Positions 26,406-34,207 of a stretch of DNA of 64,000 bases are shown in pieces; the stretch's first letter is position 1, and every line of letters starts with the position of its first letter. Below the pieces are notes generated by a model. The model was not told the origin of the DNA. It saw only the letters and a program-made list of their open reading frames with translations, and ran no database searches. The DNA is from VXRJ01 sp965246995 (GTDB lineage: Bacteria; Acidobacteriota; Vicinamibacteria; Vicinamibacterales; UBA8438). The stretch covers positions 4,402,001 to 4,466,000 of the forward strand of contig OZ252008.1 of NCBI GenBank assembly GCA_965246995.1, read 5' to 3'. The position numbers were made by a program, and so were the translations under genes.

Positions 26406-26617
26406 GGCGAACGCTCACCCGTCTTGTCGGCAGGCGCCCTGGTCGCAGCCGGGCGTCGCGCGCGGCGGGACGGAAGCCGCGCCGCCTGCTGCAGCGCGCG
26501 CCGCAGGATGAAATCGATCTGGCCGTTGACGCTGCGCAACTCGTCGGCCGCCCAGCGCTGCAGGGCGTCGAGCACCTCCGGGTCGGTGCGCAACAGAAAC
26601 GGTTTGCGTGCGGCCAT
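26402..26617 (-). CDS. Arc family ribbon-helix-helix DNA-binding protein
   Basis: 71 residues. The first 45 form a ribbon-helix-helix: KPFLLRTDPEVLDALQRWAA, then VNGQIDFILRRALQQAA. A basic, disordered tail follows. Small Arc-type proteins like this are often coded next to SPFH proteins. ATG 26617 is used because it starts the RHH strand; 22 bp separate it from the SPFH gene upstream, and its stop overlaps the glycosyltransferase start. It is the obvious candidate to bind the 11-bp-spaced boxes upstream of the operon. Longer frames upstream of 26617 read into the SPFH end and show no similarity. Confidence 0.82.
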   Translation of the reverse strand: MAARKPFLLRTDPEVLDALQRWAADELRSVNGQIDFILRRALQQAARLPSRRARRPAATRAPADKTGERSP

Positions 26618-26639
26618 CCGTAACAAGCGCCAGGGGCGG

Positions 26640-27515
26640 CTACTGGTGCAGGGTGCCGGTGTTGACGACCGGCTGTGTGCCCTTGTCGCCACACAGCACG
26701 ACGAGCAGATTACTCACCATGGCGGCCTTCCGTTCCTCGTCAAGCTCGACGATCTGCCGACTGGACAGGCTGTCGAGAGCCATCTGCACCATGCTGACGG
26801 CGCCCTCGACGATCTGGGTGCGGGCCGCGATGATGGCGCCGGCCTGCTGCCGCTGCAGCATTGCCGAAGCAATCTCCGGCGCATAGGCCAAGTGCGTGAT
26901 ACGCGCCTCGAGCACCTCGACCCCAGCCTTGTGGAGGCGACCCTGGATCTCCGTCTGCAACTTCCCTGCGATTGCTTCCGTGTCGCCCCGCAGCGAGAGA
27001 CGCCCCTCTTGCTGCGTGTCGTAGGGGTACTGCGTCGCCAGGTTCCGGACCGCCGACTCGCTCTGGACGTGCACGTAGTTCACGTAGTCGTCCACTTCGA
27101 ACGTGGCCTCGGCGGTATCCACCACCTTCCAGACGACGACAGACGCCATCTCGATGGGATTCCCGTCCGTATCGTTGACCTTGGATCGCTCGGTCTCGAA
27201 GTTGCGGACGCGGAGGGAGATGCGCCGTTTCGTGTAGAACGGATTGGCCCAGCGCAGTCCCTGATCCCGGCAGGTGCCCACGTAGCGGCCGAAAAACTGC
27301 AGCACGCGTCCTTCGTTCGGGTTGACCACGAAGAGGCCGAATAGCAGAAACGCGATGAACGGAGCCAGCACGATGCCGGTGACGCTCACCCACGAGAGGC
27401 CGGCATTCCGCACGATATCGAGGACGACCACCGCGATGTCGATGACGAGCAGTGCGAGCAGCGCGAGCAACACGAGCAGGCCCGACGGAGCAGTGTGGCG
27501 CTTATCCTGAATCAT
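26640..27515 (-). CDS. SPFH (band 7) domain membrane protein
   Basis: 291 residues. Two N-terminal hydrophobic segments (about 12-34 and 44-66) are followed by an SPFH/band-7 domain (PF01145): VVNPNEGRVLQFFGRYVGT, GLRWANPF, VVVWKVVDTAEATF, YVHVQSESAVRNLATQYPYD, and the heptad region ending ARITHLAYAPEIASAMLQRQQA. Such proteins oligomerise at the membrane and scaffold microdomains or chaperone partners. ATG 27515 follows GGTGGGGG. The Arc-type and glycosyltransferase genes follow directly. Confidence 0.92.
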   Translation of the reverse strand: MIQDKRHTAPSGLLVLLALLALLVIDIAVVVLDIVRNAGLSWVSVTGIVLAPFIAFLLFGLFVVNPNEGRVLQFFGRYVGTCRDQGLRWANPFYTKRRISLRVRNFETERSKVNDTDGNPIEMASVVVWKVVDTAEATFEVDDYVNYVHVQSESAVRNLATQYPYDTQQEGRLSLRGDTEAIAGKLQTEIQGRLHKAGVEVLEARITHLAYAPEIASAMLQRQQAGAIIAARTQIVEGAVSMVQMALDSLSSRQIVELDEERKAAMVSNLLVVLCGDKGTQPVVNTGTLHQ

Positions 27516-27534
27516 GAACCCCCACCCCCTTGAA

Positions 27535-27566
27535 GTGATATCACAACTATATCACATAGATATCCC
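27535..27566 (-). promoter_or_regulatory. Three GATAT boxes at exact 11-bp spacing before the SPFH-Arc operon
   Basis: On the plus strand the boxes are GATATC (27537-27542), TATATC (27548-27553) and GATATC (27559-27564), each 11 bp from the next, so all face one side of the helix. The first lies inside GTGATATCAC, a perfect 10-bp palindrome. The array ends 22 bp before the SPFH start and a TATAGT hexamer on the minus strand overlaps the middle box. The phage Arc operator also has half-sites 11 bp apart. Binding by the operon's own Arc-type protein is inference. Confidence 0.65.
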
Positions 27567-27692
27567 TTCGGGCGGACGAATAGCCGTGATGCGGCAGGAC
27601 CGGCGCGGACGCCAGTTTGGCATCCAACGCCGGCCCTTCGATGCGATGTCGCGTGGCGGTCCCATGACCGGACCGCCACGGCGTGGTGTGAG

Positions 27693-28838
27693 CTACTGGC
27701 CGACCGACAGACCCGCCTCTGCTGCGATCTCGCCGATGCGGGTTGCCTGGTTCGGATTGTTGCCCATGACCTCGCGCAGTCGACGGACCACCTGGACCTG
27801 TTCCGCGTCCGACATCCCGCTGGCGCCGCTCGCCGCGCTCCTGACCGCCGCGTAGCAGTCGTCCTCATACGTAATCGAGCCGCACTGCGCGGTCAGTTCG
27901 GCGAGCAGCGCCGCGGCGCCGGAGCGCTCTACCGGGACACCCCCGCCGGTAGCGGCGAAGCGCTGGTTGGCCTGCTCGATCTCGGCCGACGCGCCGCGGC
28001 GGATGTTCGCCGCCTCGGTGCCCGCCTGGAAGCAGGTGAACGACGCCCGGTCGGCCCAACGCAGCGGCGCGCAGGCATGGATACCCGCGTCGATAGCGGC
28101 TTCGGACACCTCGGTGATCAGCGCCTCGTACTCCGCGTCGCCCTCGCCGAAGCCGGAGAAGTTCCCGAGGTCGCCGCTCGCCGCGAACAGTCCGTCCACG
28201 CCCGGAATCCGGGCGATCTCCCGCGACGCCTCCACGCCTTCCAGTGTCTCGATCATCAGGATCAGGACGACGTTGTCGTTCCAGGTCTGCCGGTAGCCAC
28301 CGGGCACCTCGTTCCACAGCTCGCCGGAACCCTGGCCGCCGCCGGCGCTCCGCCGGCCGAGCGGCGGGAAGTAGGTCCAGTCGACGGCGGCCTGCGCCTC
28401 TTCGACGCTGTCGATGGTCGGCACGACTATGACCGCCGCCCCCATGTCGGTGGCGTGCTGGATCTCACGCTCGTTGGCATACGCCACGCGGACACCGGGG
28501 GCCGCCGGTCCCGGGCAAGTCCGCCACATGCGCGCGACCTGCTCCCACGAGATGGCCTCGTGCTGCATTTCCACCCAGATGAAGTCATAGCCGGCCGCGG
28601 CCATCGCGCAGTACGTGCGCGGGTCCGTCGACCGGACCGTGCCACCGATCATCGGGCCGCCAGCCACCAGCTTCCGCTTGGCTGGATTCCAGATCTCGGC
28701 CGCCTGCCCGTCCGGCATCTCGAAGCGCGATCCGTAGTCGAATTCCTCGGCCCGGAACTGGGCGGCCGCATCCCCGGCGGTCCAGGCGACCAGCACGCCG
28801 GCAGCGACGGCGACTCTGAGCAATGTGGTGAGTCTCAT
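27693..28838 (-). CDS. Exported HpcH/HpaI-type aldolase family protein
   Basis: 381 residues with a clear signal peptide (LLRVAVAAGVLVAWTAGDAAAQ). The mature part matches the HpcH/HpaI aldolase/citrate lyase fold (PF03328): catalytic-type His in WVEMQHEAIS, Arg in GVRVAYANE, metal ligands Glu in LMIETLEGVE and Asp in AASGDLGNFSG. Family enzymes cleave or form 2-keto-3-deoxy acids in the cytoplasm, so export is unusual. The C-terminal 60 residues (DDCYAAVRSAASG onward) are an extension. The insertion sequence ends 105 bp upstream of its start. Confidence 0.85.
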   Translation of the reverse strand: MRLTTLLRVAVAAGVLVAWTAGDAAAQFRAEEFDYGSRFEMPDGQAAEIWNPAKRKLVAGGPMIGGTVRSTDPRTYCAMAAAGYDFIWVEMQHEAISWEQVARMWRTCPGPAAPGVRVAYANEREIQHATDMGAAVIVVPTIDSVEEAQAAVDWTYFPPLGRRSAGGGQGSGELWNEVPGGYRQTWNDNVVLILMIETLEGVEASREIARIPGVDGLFAASGDLGNFSGFGEGDAEYEALITEVSEAAIDAGIHACAPLRWADRASFTCFQAGTEAANIRRGASAEIEQANQRFAATGGGVPVERSGAAALLAELTAQCGSITYEDDCYAAVRSAASGASGMSDAEQVQVVRRLREVMGNNPNQATRIGEIAAEAGLSVGQ

Positions 28839-28942
28839 GACATCCTCGCTTGATTAGGCCCGTGTGGTGCGCGTCCATCGCGCGGCTATCGTTCCCGTGC
28901 GAGTCTACTCCGTGACCCGCTCCGCCATCCACCGGCAGTCTC

Positions 28943-29003
28943 TTCCAATGAGACATGAGCCTGAAGGGGGAGTTGTTTCCAACGACACATGAGCCTGAAG
29001 GGG
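28943..29003 (+). repeat. Tandem 27-bp repeats at the left end of the insertion sequence
   Basis: Copies at 28943-28969 and 28977-29003 differ at two positions and are separated by seven bases. Both carry the ACATGAGCCTGAAGGGG block that recurs, inverted and diverged, at the right end (30296-30324). They probably are transposase-binding sites. Confidence 0.85.
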
Positions 29004-29033
29004 AGCTGGGTGGTGGATCATCGGAGGATGATC

Positions 29034-30278
29034 GTGACACTCCAGACAGACCGCCTGCGGACCCTGCAACACGTTCGAGCGTTCCTTGACGGCAGCGGAC
29101 TGATCGACCTGAATGTGTCGACGCGAGCGGACGCCTACGGGTTCATCGAGCGCACCTTGACACGGTTCGACTATGTCCACCAGGGGAAGGCTGAGAAGGG
29201 TCTGCTCCGGAGCTTGCTGGCCAAGGTGACCGGCCTGTCGCGCGCCCAACTCACCCGGCTCGTGACTCAACACCGGGCCACCGGGAGGATCGCCGACCGC
29301 CGCGGCGCACCCAGCCGACCATTCCCGCGCCGTTACAGCAGCACCGACATCGGCCTGCTCGCCGAGGTCGACCGGCTCCACGGCACGCTGTCCGGACCGG
29401 CCACCCGCACGCTCTGTGCGCGCGCCTACCATCGGTTCGACGACCATCGGTTCGAGCGCCTGGCCGGCATCTCGAACGGCCATCTCTACAACCTGCGGCA
29501 CTCGATCACCTATCAACGGCGCCGCGGAACCACCCCCATGCCGACGCGCCCGGTGCAGGTGGCGATCGGCGAGCGCCGCCGGCCGGCACCGTTCGGGCGC
29601 CCCGGCTATGTCCGGGTCGATTCCGTCCATCAGGCTGACCTCGATGACGTTAAAGGCCTGTACCACGTGAACTTGGTGGATGAGGTCACCCAGTTCCAGT
29701 GCATCGGCTCGGTCGAGCATCTCCACGCCGCGTGCCTGGCCCCGGTCCTCAGCGCCCTGCTCCGCGCCTTCCCGTTCACCCTCCACGGCTTCCACTCCGA
29801 CAACGGGTCGGAATACGTCAACCGCACCGTCGCCGCGCTGCTGCAAGCCCTCCACATCGACGAGTTCACCAAGTCCCGAGCCCGACACACCAACGACAAC
29901 GCCCTCGTCGAGAGCAAGAACGGCTCGGTCGTCCGCAAGCACCTCGGCTACGGCCACATCCCCAGCCGCCACGCCCAACGCGTCAACGACTTCACCCAGA
30001 ACGTCCTCTCGCCCTACCTCAACTTCCACCGCCCCTGCTTCTTTCCCAGCACGGTGGTCGACGCCAAGGGGCGCGTCCGCAAGCGCTACCGCGACGCCGA
30101 CATCATGACGCCCTACGAGAAGCTCACGTCGCTCCCCGGGGCCACCGACTACCTCAACCCGGGGACCACCTTCGAACAGCTCGACGACATCGCCTTCGCC
30201 CTGAGCGACAATGACGCCGCGCGCGCCGTTGAGGAGGCGCGCACGCGGCTATTCCGGTCCATTGACCCGGCTGCCTGA
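29034..30278 (+). CDS. DDE-type (rve) transposase of the insertion sequence
   Basis: About 414 residues. An N-terminal helix-turn-helix region (residues ~50-95, VTGLSRAQLTRLVTQHRATG) precedes a retroviral-integrase-like catalytic core (PF00665). The catalytic triad is visible as Asp in VRVDSVHQAD, Asp in FHSDNGSEY and Glu in DNALVESKNG. It would cut and join the element ends in the cytoplasm. The start is uncertain: GTG 29034 has GGAGG six bases upstream; ATG 29028 is too close to it, and ATG 28989 lies within the left-end repeat. I do not assign an IS family. Reading frame is intact. Confidence 0.88.
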   Translation: MTLQTDRLRTLQHVRAFLDGSGLIDLNVSTRADAYGFIERTLTRFDYVHQGKAEKGLLRSLLAKVTGLSRAQLTRLVTQHRATGRIADRRGAPSRPFPRRYSSTDIGLLAEVDRLHGTLSGPATRTLCARAYHRFDDHRFERLAGISNGHLYNLRHSITYQRRRGTTPMPTRPVQVAIGERRRPAPFGRPGYVRVDSVHQADLDDVKGLYHVNLVDEVTQFQCIGSVEHLHAACLAPVLSALLRAFPFTLHGFHSDNGSEYVNRTVAALLQALHIDEFTKSRARHTNDNALVESKNGSVVRKHLGYGHIPSRHAQRVNDFTQNVLSPYLNFHRPCFFPSTVVDAKGRVRKRYRDADIMTPYEKLTSLPGATDYLNPGTTFEQLDDIAFALSDNDAARAVEEARTRLFRSIDPAA

Positions 30279-30392
30279 CATGTCTGGCTCATCGGCCCGC
30301 TTCAGGCTCATTTCTGGATTGGAAAGGACTCCGGCCGCGGGCGAAAACGCCCGGTGAGGAACCGGGCCGCGCCGCACGTGGTACGGTTCGGC

Positions 30393-31469
30393 ATGATGTC
30401 TCTCCGAGCCACCGCGTTCCTCCTGTCGTTGCCGCTCGCCCTCGGTGCGCTCGTCGGCACGGCTGGCCCGGCCGCCGCACAACCCGATATCGCGCCGCAG
30501 AATGACGCCCCGAATCCGTATGTCACCATTCGCGGGTGGGCGAAGCTGCCGGGCCGCCGGGCGTGGGGATCCACCGGAGGCGTCGACATGGACCGGGACG
30601 GGCGCCACGTCTGGGTCGCGGAGCGCTGCGGCGGCAACTCCTGCGCCGGCCTCCCCCTGGACCCCGTGCTGAAATTCGACCCGGCGGGAAACCTCGTCGC
30701 CAGCTTCGGAGCCGGGCTCATGATTCAGCCGCACGGGTTGCACGTCGATCCCGACGGCAACGTCTGGGTCACCGACGCGCAGGGCCCGGACGGCACCGAT
30801 CCCCACCGCGAGGGCAAGGGCCACGTGGCCATGAAGTTCAGCCCGGACGGCGAACTGCTGATGACGCTCGGCACACCCGGCGTCGGCGCGGCCGGGCGTG
30901 ACACGCTCGACCAGCCGTGCGACGTGGTGGTTGCCCCCGACGGCACCATCTACGTCGCTGACGGCCACGGGGGGCAGCTGCCCGGCGCCGGTCCCCATAC
31001 GACGGCGCGTGTCGTCAAGTTCGCACCCGATGGAAGCTATCTCGCGGAATGGGGCTCACACGGCAGCGGATCGGGCCAGTTCCGCACGCCGCATGCCATC
31101 GACCTCGACTCGCAGGGCCGGGTGGTGGTCGCCGACCGGGGCAACGACCGGCTCCAGGTGTTCGACCCGGACGGCATGTTCATCGAGGAGTTCCACCAGT
31201 ACAGCCGGCCGAGCGGTCTCCATATCGCCAGCGACGACACGGTCTACGTCGCCGACTCCGCCTCCTCGCGCGGCGGACAGCACCCGGGCTGGGAGTACGG
31301 CATCCGCATAGGTAATCTCCGCGACGGATCGCTGGACGGGTTCATCGACGGGTCGAACCCCGAGGGGGTGACCGTCGCCGGCGACGGGACGGTCTACGGC
31401 GCTGTCGTGGCGTACGGCGGCGCCCTCCTCAAGTACGTCCGGTCGGACCCGCCCGACGGCGGTCGGTGA
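30393..31469 (+). CDS. Exported NHL-repeat six-bladed propeller protein
   Basis: 358 residues. Signal peptide ending about AAAQPD, then at least five NHL-type blades, e.g. GLHVDPDGNVWVTDAQG, CDVVVAPDGTIYVADGHGG, HAIDLDSQGRVVVADRGNDR and GLHIASDDTVYVADSASS. Each has the PDG/SQG turn and VADxxN signature. The fold is shared with peptidyl-alpha-hydroxyglycine alpha-amidating lyases, and homologues are often named so, but the sequence does not establish lyase activity. ATG 30393 begins the hydrophobic signal; a longer frame starts 39 bp upstream, inside the insertion-sequence flank. Confidence 0.85.
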   Translation: MMSLRATAFLLSLPLALGALVGTAGPAAAQPDIAPQNDAPNPYVTIRGWAKLPGRRAWGSTGGVDMDRDGRHVWVAERCGGNSCAGLPLDPVLKFDPAGNLVASFGAGLMIQPHGLHVDPDGNVWVTDAQGPDGTDPHREGKGHVAMKFSPDGELLMTLGTPGVGAAGRDTLDQPCDVVVAPDGTIYVADGHGGQLPGAGPHTTARVVKFAPDGSYLAEWGSHGSGSGQFRTPHAIDLDSQGRVVVADRGNDRLQVFDPDGMFIEEFHQYSRPSGLHIASDDTVYVADSASSRGGQHPGWEYGIRIGNLRDGSLDGFIDGSNPEGVTVAGDGTVYGAVVAYGGALLKYVRSDPPDGGR

Positions 31470-31498
31470 GCGTCGACCTGCCGGAGCCACCTGGGCTG

Positions 31499-33313
31499 CT
31501 AGGGCAGTGCGAACGTCAGCACGGTATTGGTCGCGATGACCGTCACGTACTGCTTGCCGTTCACCTGGTAGGTCATCGGGCTCGACCGGATCGCCCGCTG
31601 CGCCTGGTGCCGGAACAACGGCTCGCCCGTCTCCGCGTGGAACCCATAGAACGCACCGTCGTCCGCGCCCTGGAATACCAGGTCGCCCGCCGTCGCGAGA
31701 TTGCCGCTGGCGCCGATATGCGTGAGGGCGGGGAATACCTGTTGCCACGCTTCTTCGCCACTGGCCGGCTCGTAGGCGGTCAGCGTGCTGGTCGGCGTGT
31801 AGTCGGGGATGCGGCTCAGTTCCTCGAAGTTGGCGCTGTGCCCGTCGCCGTGTGGTCCGGGCTCGAGGCTGTCGCCGAGCGGCGTGACGATCATCGAGAC
31901 TGCCGCGTTCTTGCCGGTGACGTATAGCAGCCCGGTGCGCGGGCTGAACGCGGGCGAGCCGAAGCTCGATCCGCCGTGGGCGACGATCAGGTGCTCGTCG
32001 ATCGAGTACGGCGTATATATCTGCCGGGTTTGCGCCTGCAGCTCCGGATCGTCGAGGTGCACGTAGGTCGCGCAGAACGGCATCATCGGCACGCCACGGG
32101 CGGTGTGAGGGATCGGCTGGGTCGGATAGACCACCTCTCCCGGGACGTTGGTCTCCGTCGGCACCCGCGTTTCGACCATCGGGTTGATCGGCTCGCCGGT
32201 CTCGCGATGCCAGAGATAGAGCAGGCAGTTCTTGCCCGCTGCGCCGACACCCTTGATCGTCTCACCGTCCCGCGTGACGTCGAAGAGCACCGGCCCGGTG
32301 ACGTGATCCCAGTCCCACAGGTCGTGGTGAACGGCCTGGTAGTACCAGCGCAACGCGCCGGTCTCGAGGTCGAGGGCGATGGTGGCGTTGGTGAACAGGT
32401 TGGACCCTGGGCGCGCCGACCCGTCGTAGTCCGGTGACGGGTTGCCGGTGTTGAAGTAGATGAGCCCGAGGTCGAGGTCGATGGCGGGTTGCGTCCAGAC
32501 CCCGCCCCCGACGCGTTGGCCGTCGCCCCATGTGTCTTGCGCGATCTCCCAGCCGTCGTCCTGCGGACGTTGCGGAATGGTGTTGAACACCCACTTGATG
32601 GCTCCCGTAGTGGCGTCTGTCGCAATGACCAGGCCGCCCGGGATATGCCCTTCGGAGAGCGCCGCGCCCGCGTAGAGCGTCCCGTCGTGGTACGCCGGCG
32701 CGGCGGTGATCCGATAGCCGAGTTCGTGCGGATCCAGCGTCGGCGGATACACGTCCGGATACTTGGCCTGCAGCGCCAGCCCGACCACCGGCAGGACGCC
32801 GCCGTCACCGTACGACTCGACGAGCTCACCGGTCTTCGCGTCAGCCGCAACCAGGTTCGGACCGTTGTAGGAGTAGATCTTCCCTTCCGCGTAAGTCGGC
32901 CCGCGGACGCGGTTGCGGCGCGCCTCGTCCAGCTCGAGGCTCCAGACTTCGGCTCCCGTTACCGCGTCGATGGCGATCACGCTGGCGGCGGCATGAAAGT
33001 ACATCACGCCGTCGACCACCAGCGGCGTCACCTCACTGACGTCGATCCCCGGCTCCACTTCGTAGGACCACCGTTCAGCCAGTCCGCCGACCGTCTCCGT
33101 GTTGACTTCGTCGAGCTCCGAGTAGCGGCTGTTGTCGAGGTCGAGGTTGTGACTCGTCCAGTTGGTCTGCCCGCCCGCCGTGATGTTCGGAGGCTCACCC
33201 TGCCGGGTGGTCCGTCCTGGCTGCCCGGCGACCGTTGTCGCGCTGGCGACCACGGCGACCACGCTCACTACCGCTGCGGCCAATCGAGTCTGCGCACGGC
33301 TGGTTGAGATCAT
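31499..33313 (-). CDS. PQQ-dependent dehydrogenase (methanol/ethanol family type)
   Basis: 604 residues. Signal peptide to about residue 30, then NWTSHNLDLDNSRYSELDEVN, the first propeller tryptophan-docking motif. Further blocks: WSYEVEPGIDVSEVTPLVVDG, NTGNPSPDYDGSARPGSN, YYQAVHHDLWDWDHVTGPVL, CLLYLWHRETGEP, and the C-terminal blades ending YVTVIATNTVLTFALP. It differs clearly from the close pair at 1 and 10323 and has no C-terminal cytochrome domain. It would oxidise alcohols in the periplasm with PQQ; acceptor unknown. It is the first gene of no obvious operon; the downstream NHL gene converges. Confidence 0.93.
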   Translation of the reverse strand: MISTSRAQTRLAAAVVSVVAVVASATTVAGQPGRTTRQGEPPNITAGGQTNWTSHNLDLDNSRYSELDEVNTETVGGLAERWSYEVEPGIDVSEVTPLVVDGVMYFHAAASVIAIDAVTGAEVWSLELDEARRNRVRGPTYAEGKIYSYNGPNLVAADAKTGELVESYGDGGVLPVVGLALQAKYPDVYPPTLDPHELGYRITAAPAYHDGTLYAGAALSEGHIPGGLVIATDATTGAIKWVFNTIPQRPQDDGWEIAQDTWGDGQRVGGGVWTQPAIDLDLGLIYFNTGNPSPDYDGSARPGSNLFTNATIALDLETGALRWYYQAVHHDLWDWDHVTGPVLFDVTRDGETIKGVGAAGKNCLLYLWHRETGEPINPMVETRVPTETNVPGEVVYPTQPIPHTARGVPMMPFCATYVHLDDPELQAQTRQIYTPYSIDEHLIVAHGGSSFGSPAFSPRTGLLYVTGKNAAVSMIVTPLGDSLEPGPHGDGHSANFEELSRIPDYTPTSTLTAYEPASGEEAWQQVFPALTHIGASGNLATAGDLVFQGADDGAFYGFHAETGEPLFRHQAQRAIRSSPMTYQVNGKQYVTVIATNTVLTFALP

Positions 33314-33355
33314 CTGCTGCTCCTTCGTCCCGGCATATCCGGCAGCCGGAAGCGG

Positions 33356-34207
33356 TTACGGTGTGACCGTTACCGTGACGTCGGCGTGGTTGTAGAGGTA
33401 GCCATCGTCCGCTATCCCTCTGAGCACATATGTGCCGGGCTCGCTGAACCTGACGGTCGTCACGATGCGGCGGTCCTCCGGGAGTTCGGGTGGTGTCCAG
33501 CCGGGCGTGTGGTCTTCCATGGGCGGGGTCCAGGGATCGAAGGTGACGTCGGCTGGGCCTCGGTGCTGGATCCAGGCGAGACGGAGGCCGAGGGCGTTCC
33601 GCCGGCCGGGCGGGCGGCTGTTCCGCGCGGGGCGCACTTCGGGAATGCCGTCGTCCGCGATCAGCGCCGCCAAAGCCAGCGGTTCGCCGACGCGGGCCGT
33701 CCGCTCCAGGCCTTCTTCGATCGCGATCGTCGGTGCGGCGTTGACGCTCTCCGGGGCGCCACCACCGCTCCGGTTCATGGCGATCACCTGCTCGTCGATG
33801 ATCTGCTCCGGAACCAGCCACCCGACGGCACGGTCGGTCTGGCCGTAGGCGGTAACCGTCCAGACCAGTTCCTGGTCGCCCCAGTCGGCCGGAACACGGA
33901 CGCGGAAGGTGATCCGATGGCGGCGCGGGTAGAAGTAGGCAGGTTGACCGTGATCGGCGGGGCCCGGTTCGAAGTAGTTGTCCGGGCCGACGGGGATGTT
34001 CAGGTGCTCCTCGTAGTTGCGGTTGAGGTAGCCGAACACCATGTTGAAGCTACCGTCGGGATTCTCCTCCCACCCCTCGAAGACCGGCTGCAGGTTCTGG
34101 CCGCTCCGGTAGGTCTGCGCGGCGGCGGTGGCCGCCGACGCGAGCAGCGCGGCAGTGGCGATGGCCGCGGAGAGCAGCCGGACGACGGCGAGCGCGTTGG
34201 CGCGCAT
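33356..34207 (-). CDS. Exported protein with C-terminal Ig-like domain, coupled to the cytochrome/monooxygenase-like gene
   Basis: 283 residues. Signal peptide ending about AAAQT; then a region I cannot assign (GQNLQPVFEGWEENPDGSF, MVFGYLNRNYEEHLNIPVGP), and a C-terminal Ig/PKD-like domain (TVRFSEPGTYVLRGIADDGY). The start ATG shares its A with the stop of the gene at 34207-35589 (TGATG), so the two are translated together. Function unknown; probably an extracytoplasmic partner of that protein. Confidence 0.82.
   Translation of the reverse strand: MRANALAVVRLLSAAIATAALLASAATAAAQTYRSGQNLQPVFEGWEENPDGSFNMVFGYLNRNYEEHLNIPVGPDNYFEPGPADHGQPAYFYPRRHRITFRVRVPADWGDQELVWTVTAYGQTDRAVGWLVPEQIIDEQVIAMNRSGGGAPESVNAAPTIAIEEGLERTARVGEPLALAALIADDGIPEVRPARNSRPPGRRNALGLRLAWIQHRGPADVTFDPWTPPMEDHTPGWTPPELPEDRRIVTTVRFSEPGTYVLRGIADDGYLYNHADVTVTVTP

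Larger units (their letters stand above)
28943..30324 (+). mobile_element. Insertion sequence with DDE transposase and imperfect inverted ends
   Basis: The element spans from a left end at 28943 to a right end at 30324. The left end has two tandem 27-bp copies (28943-28969 and 28977-29003) differing at two positions, with TTCCAA at the start and ATGAGCCTGAAGGGG at the end. The right end (30296-30324, reverse strand) has TTCCAATCC then AAATGAGCCTGAAG, so the ends are imperfect inverted repeats. One transposase gene lies between. No target duplication is evident in the flanks, so the outer borders are approximate. Confidence 0.82.

Noticed and set aside
28936..30331. Target-site duplication flanking the insertion sequence
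   Set aside because: The bases outside 28943 (GTCTC) and 30324 (AGGAC) do not match, and shifting the borders by a few bases gives no convincing direct repeat.
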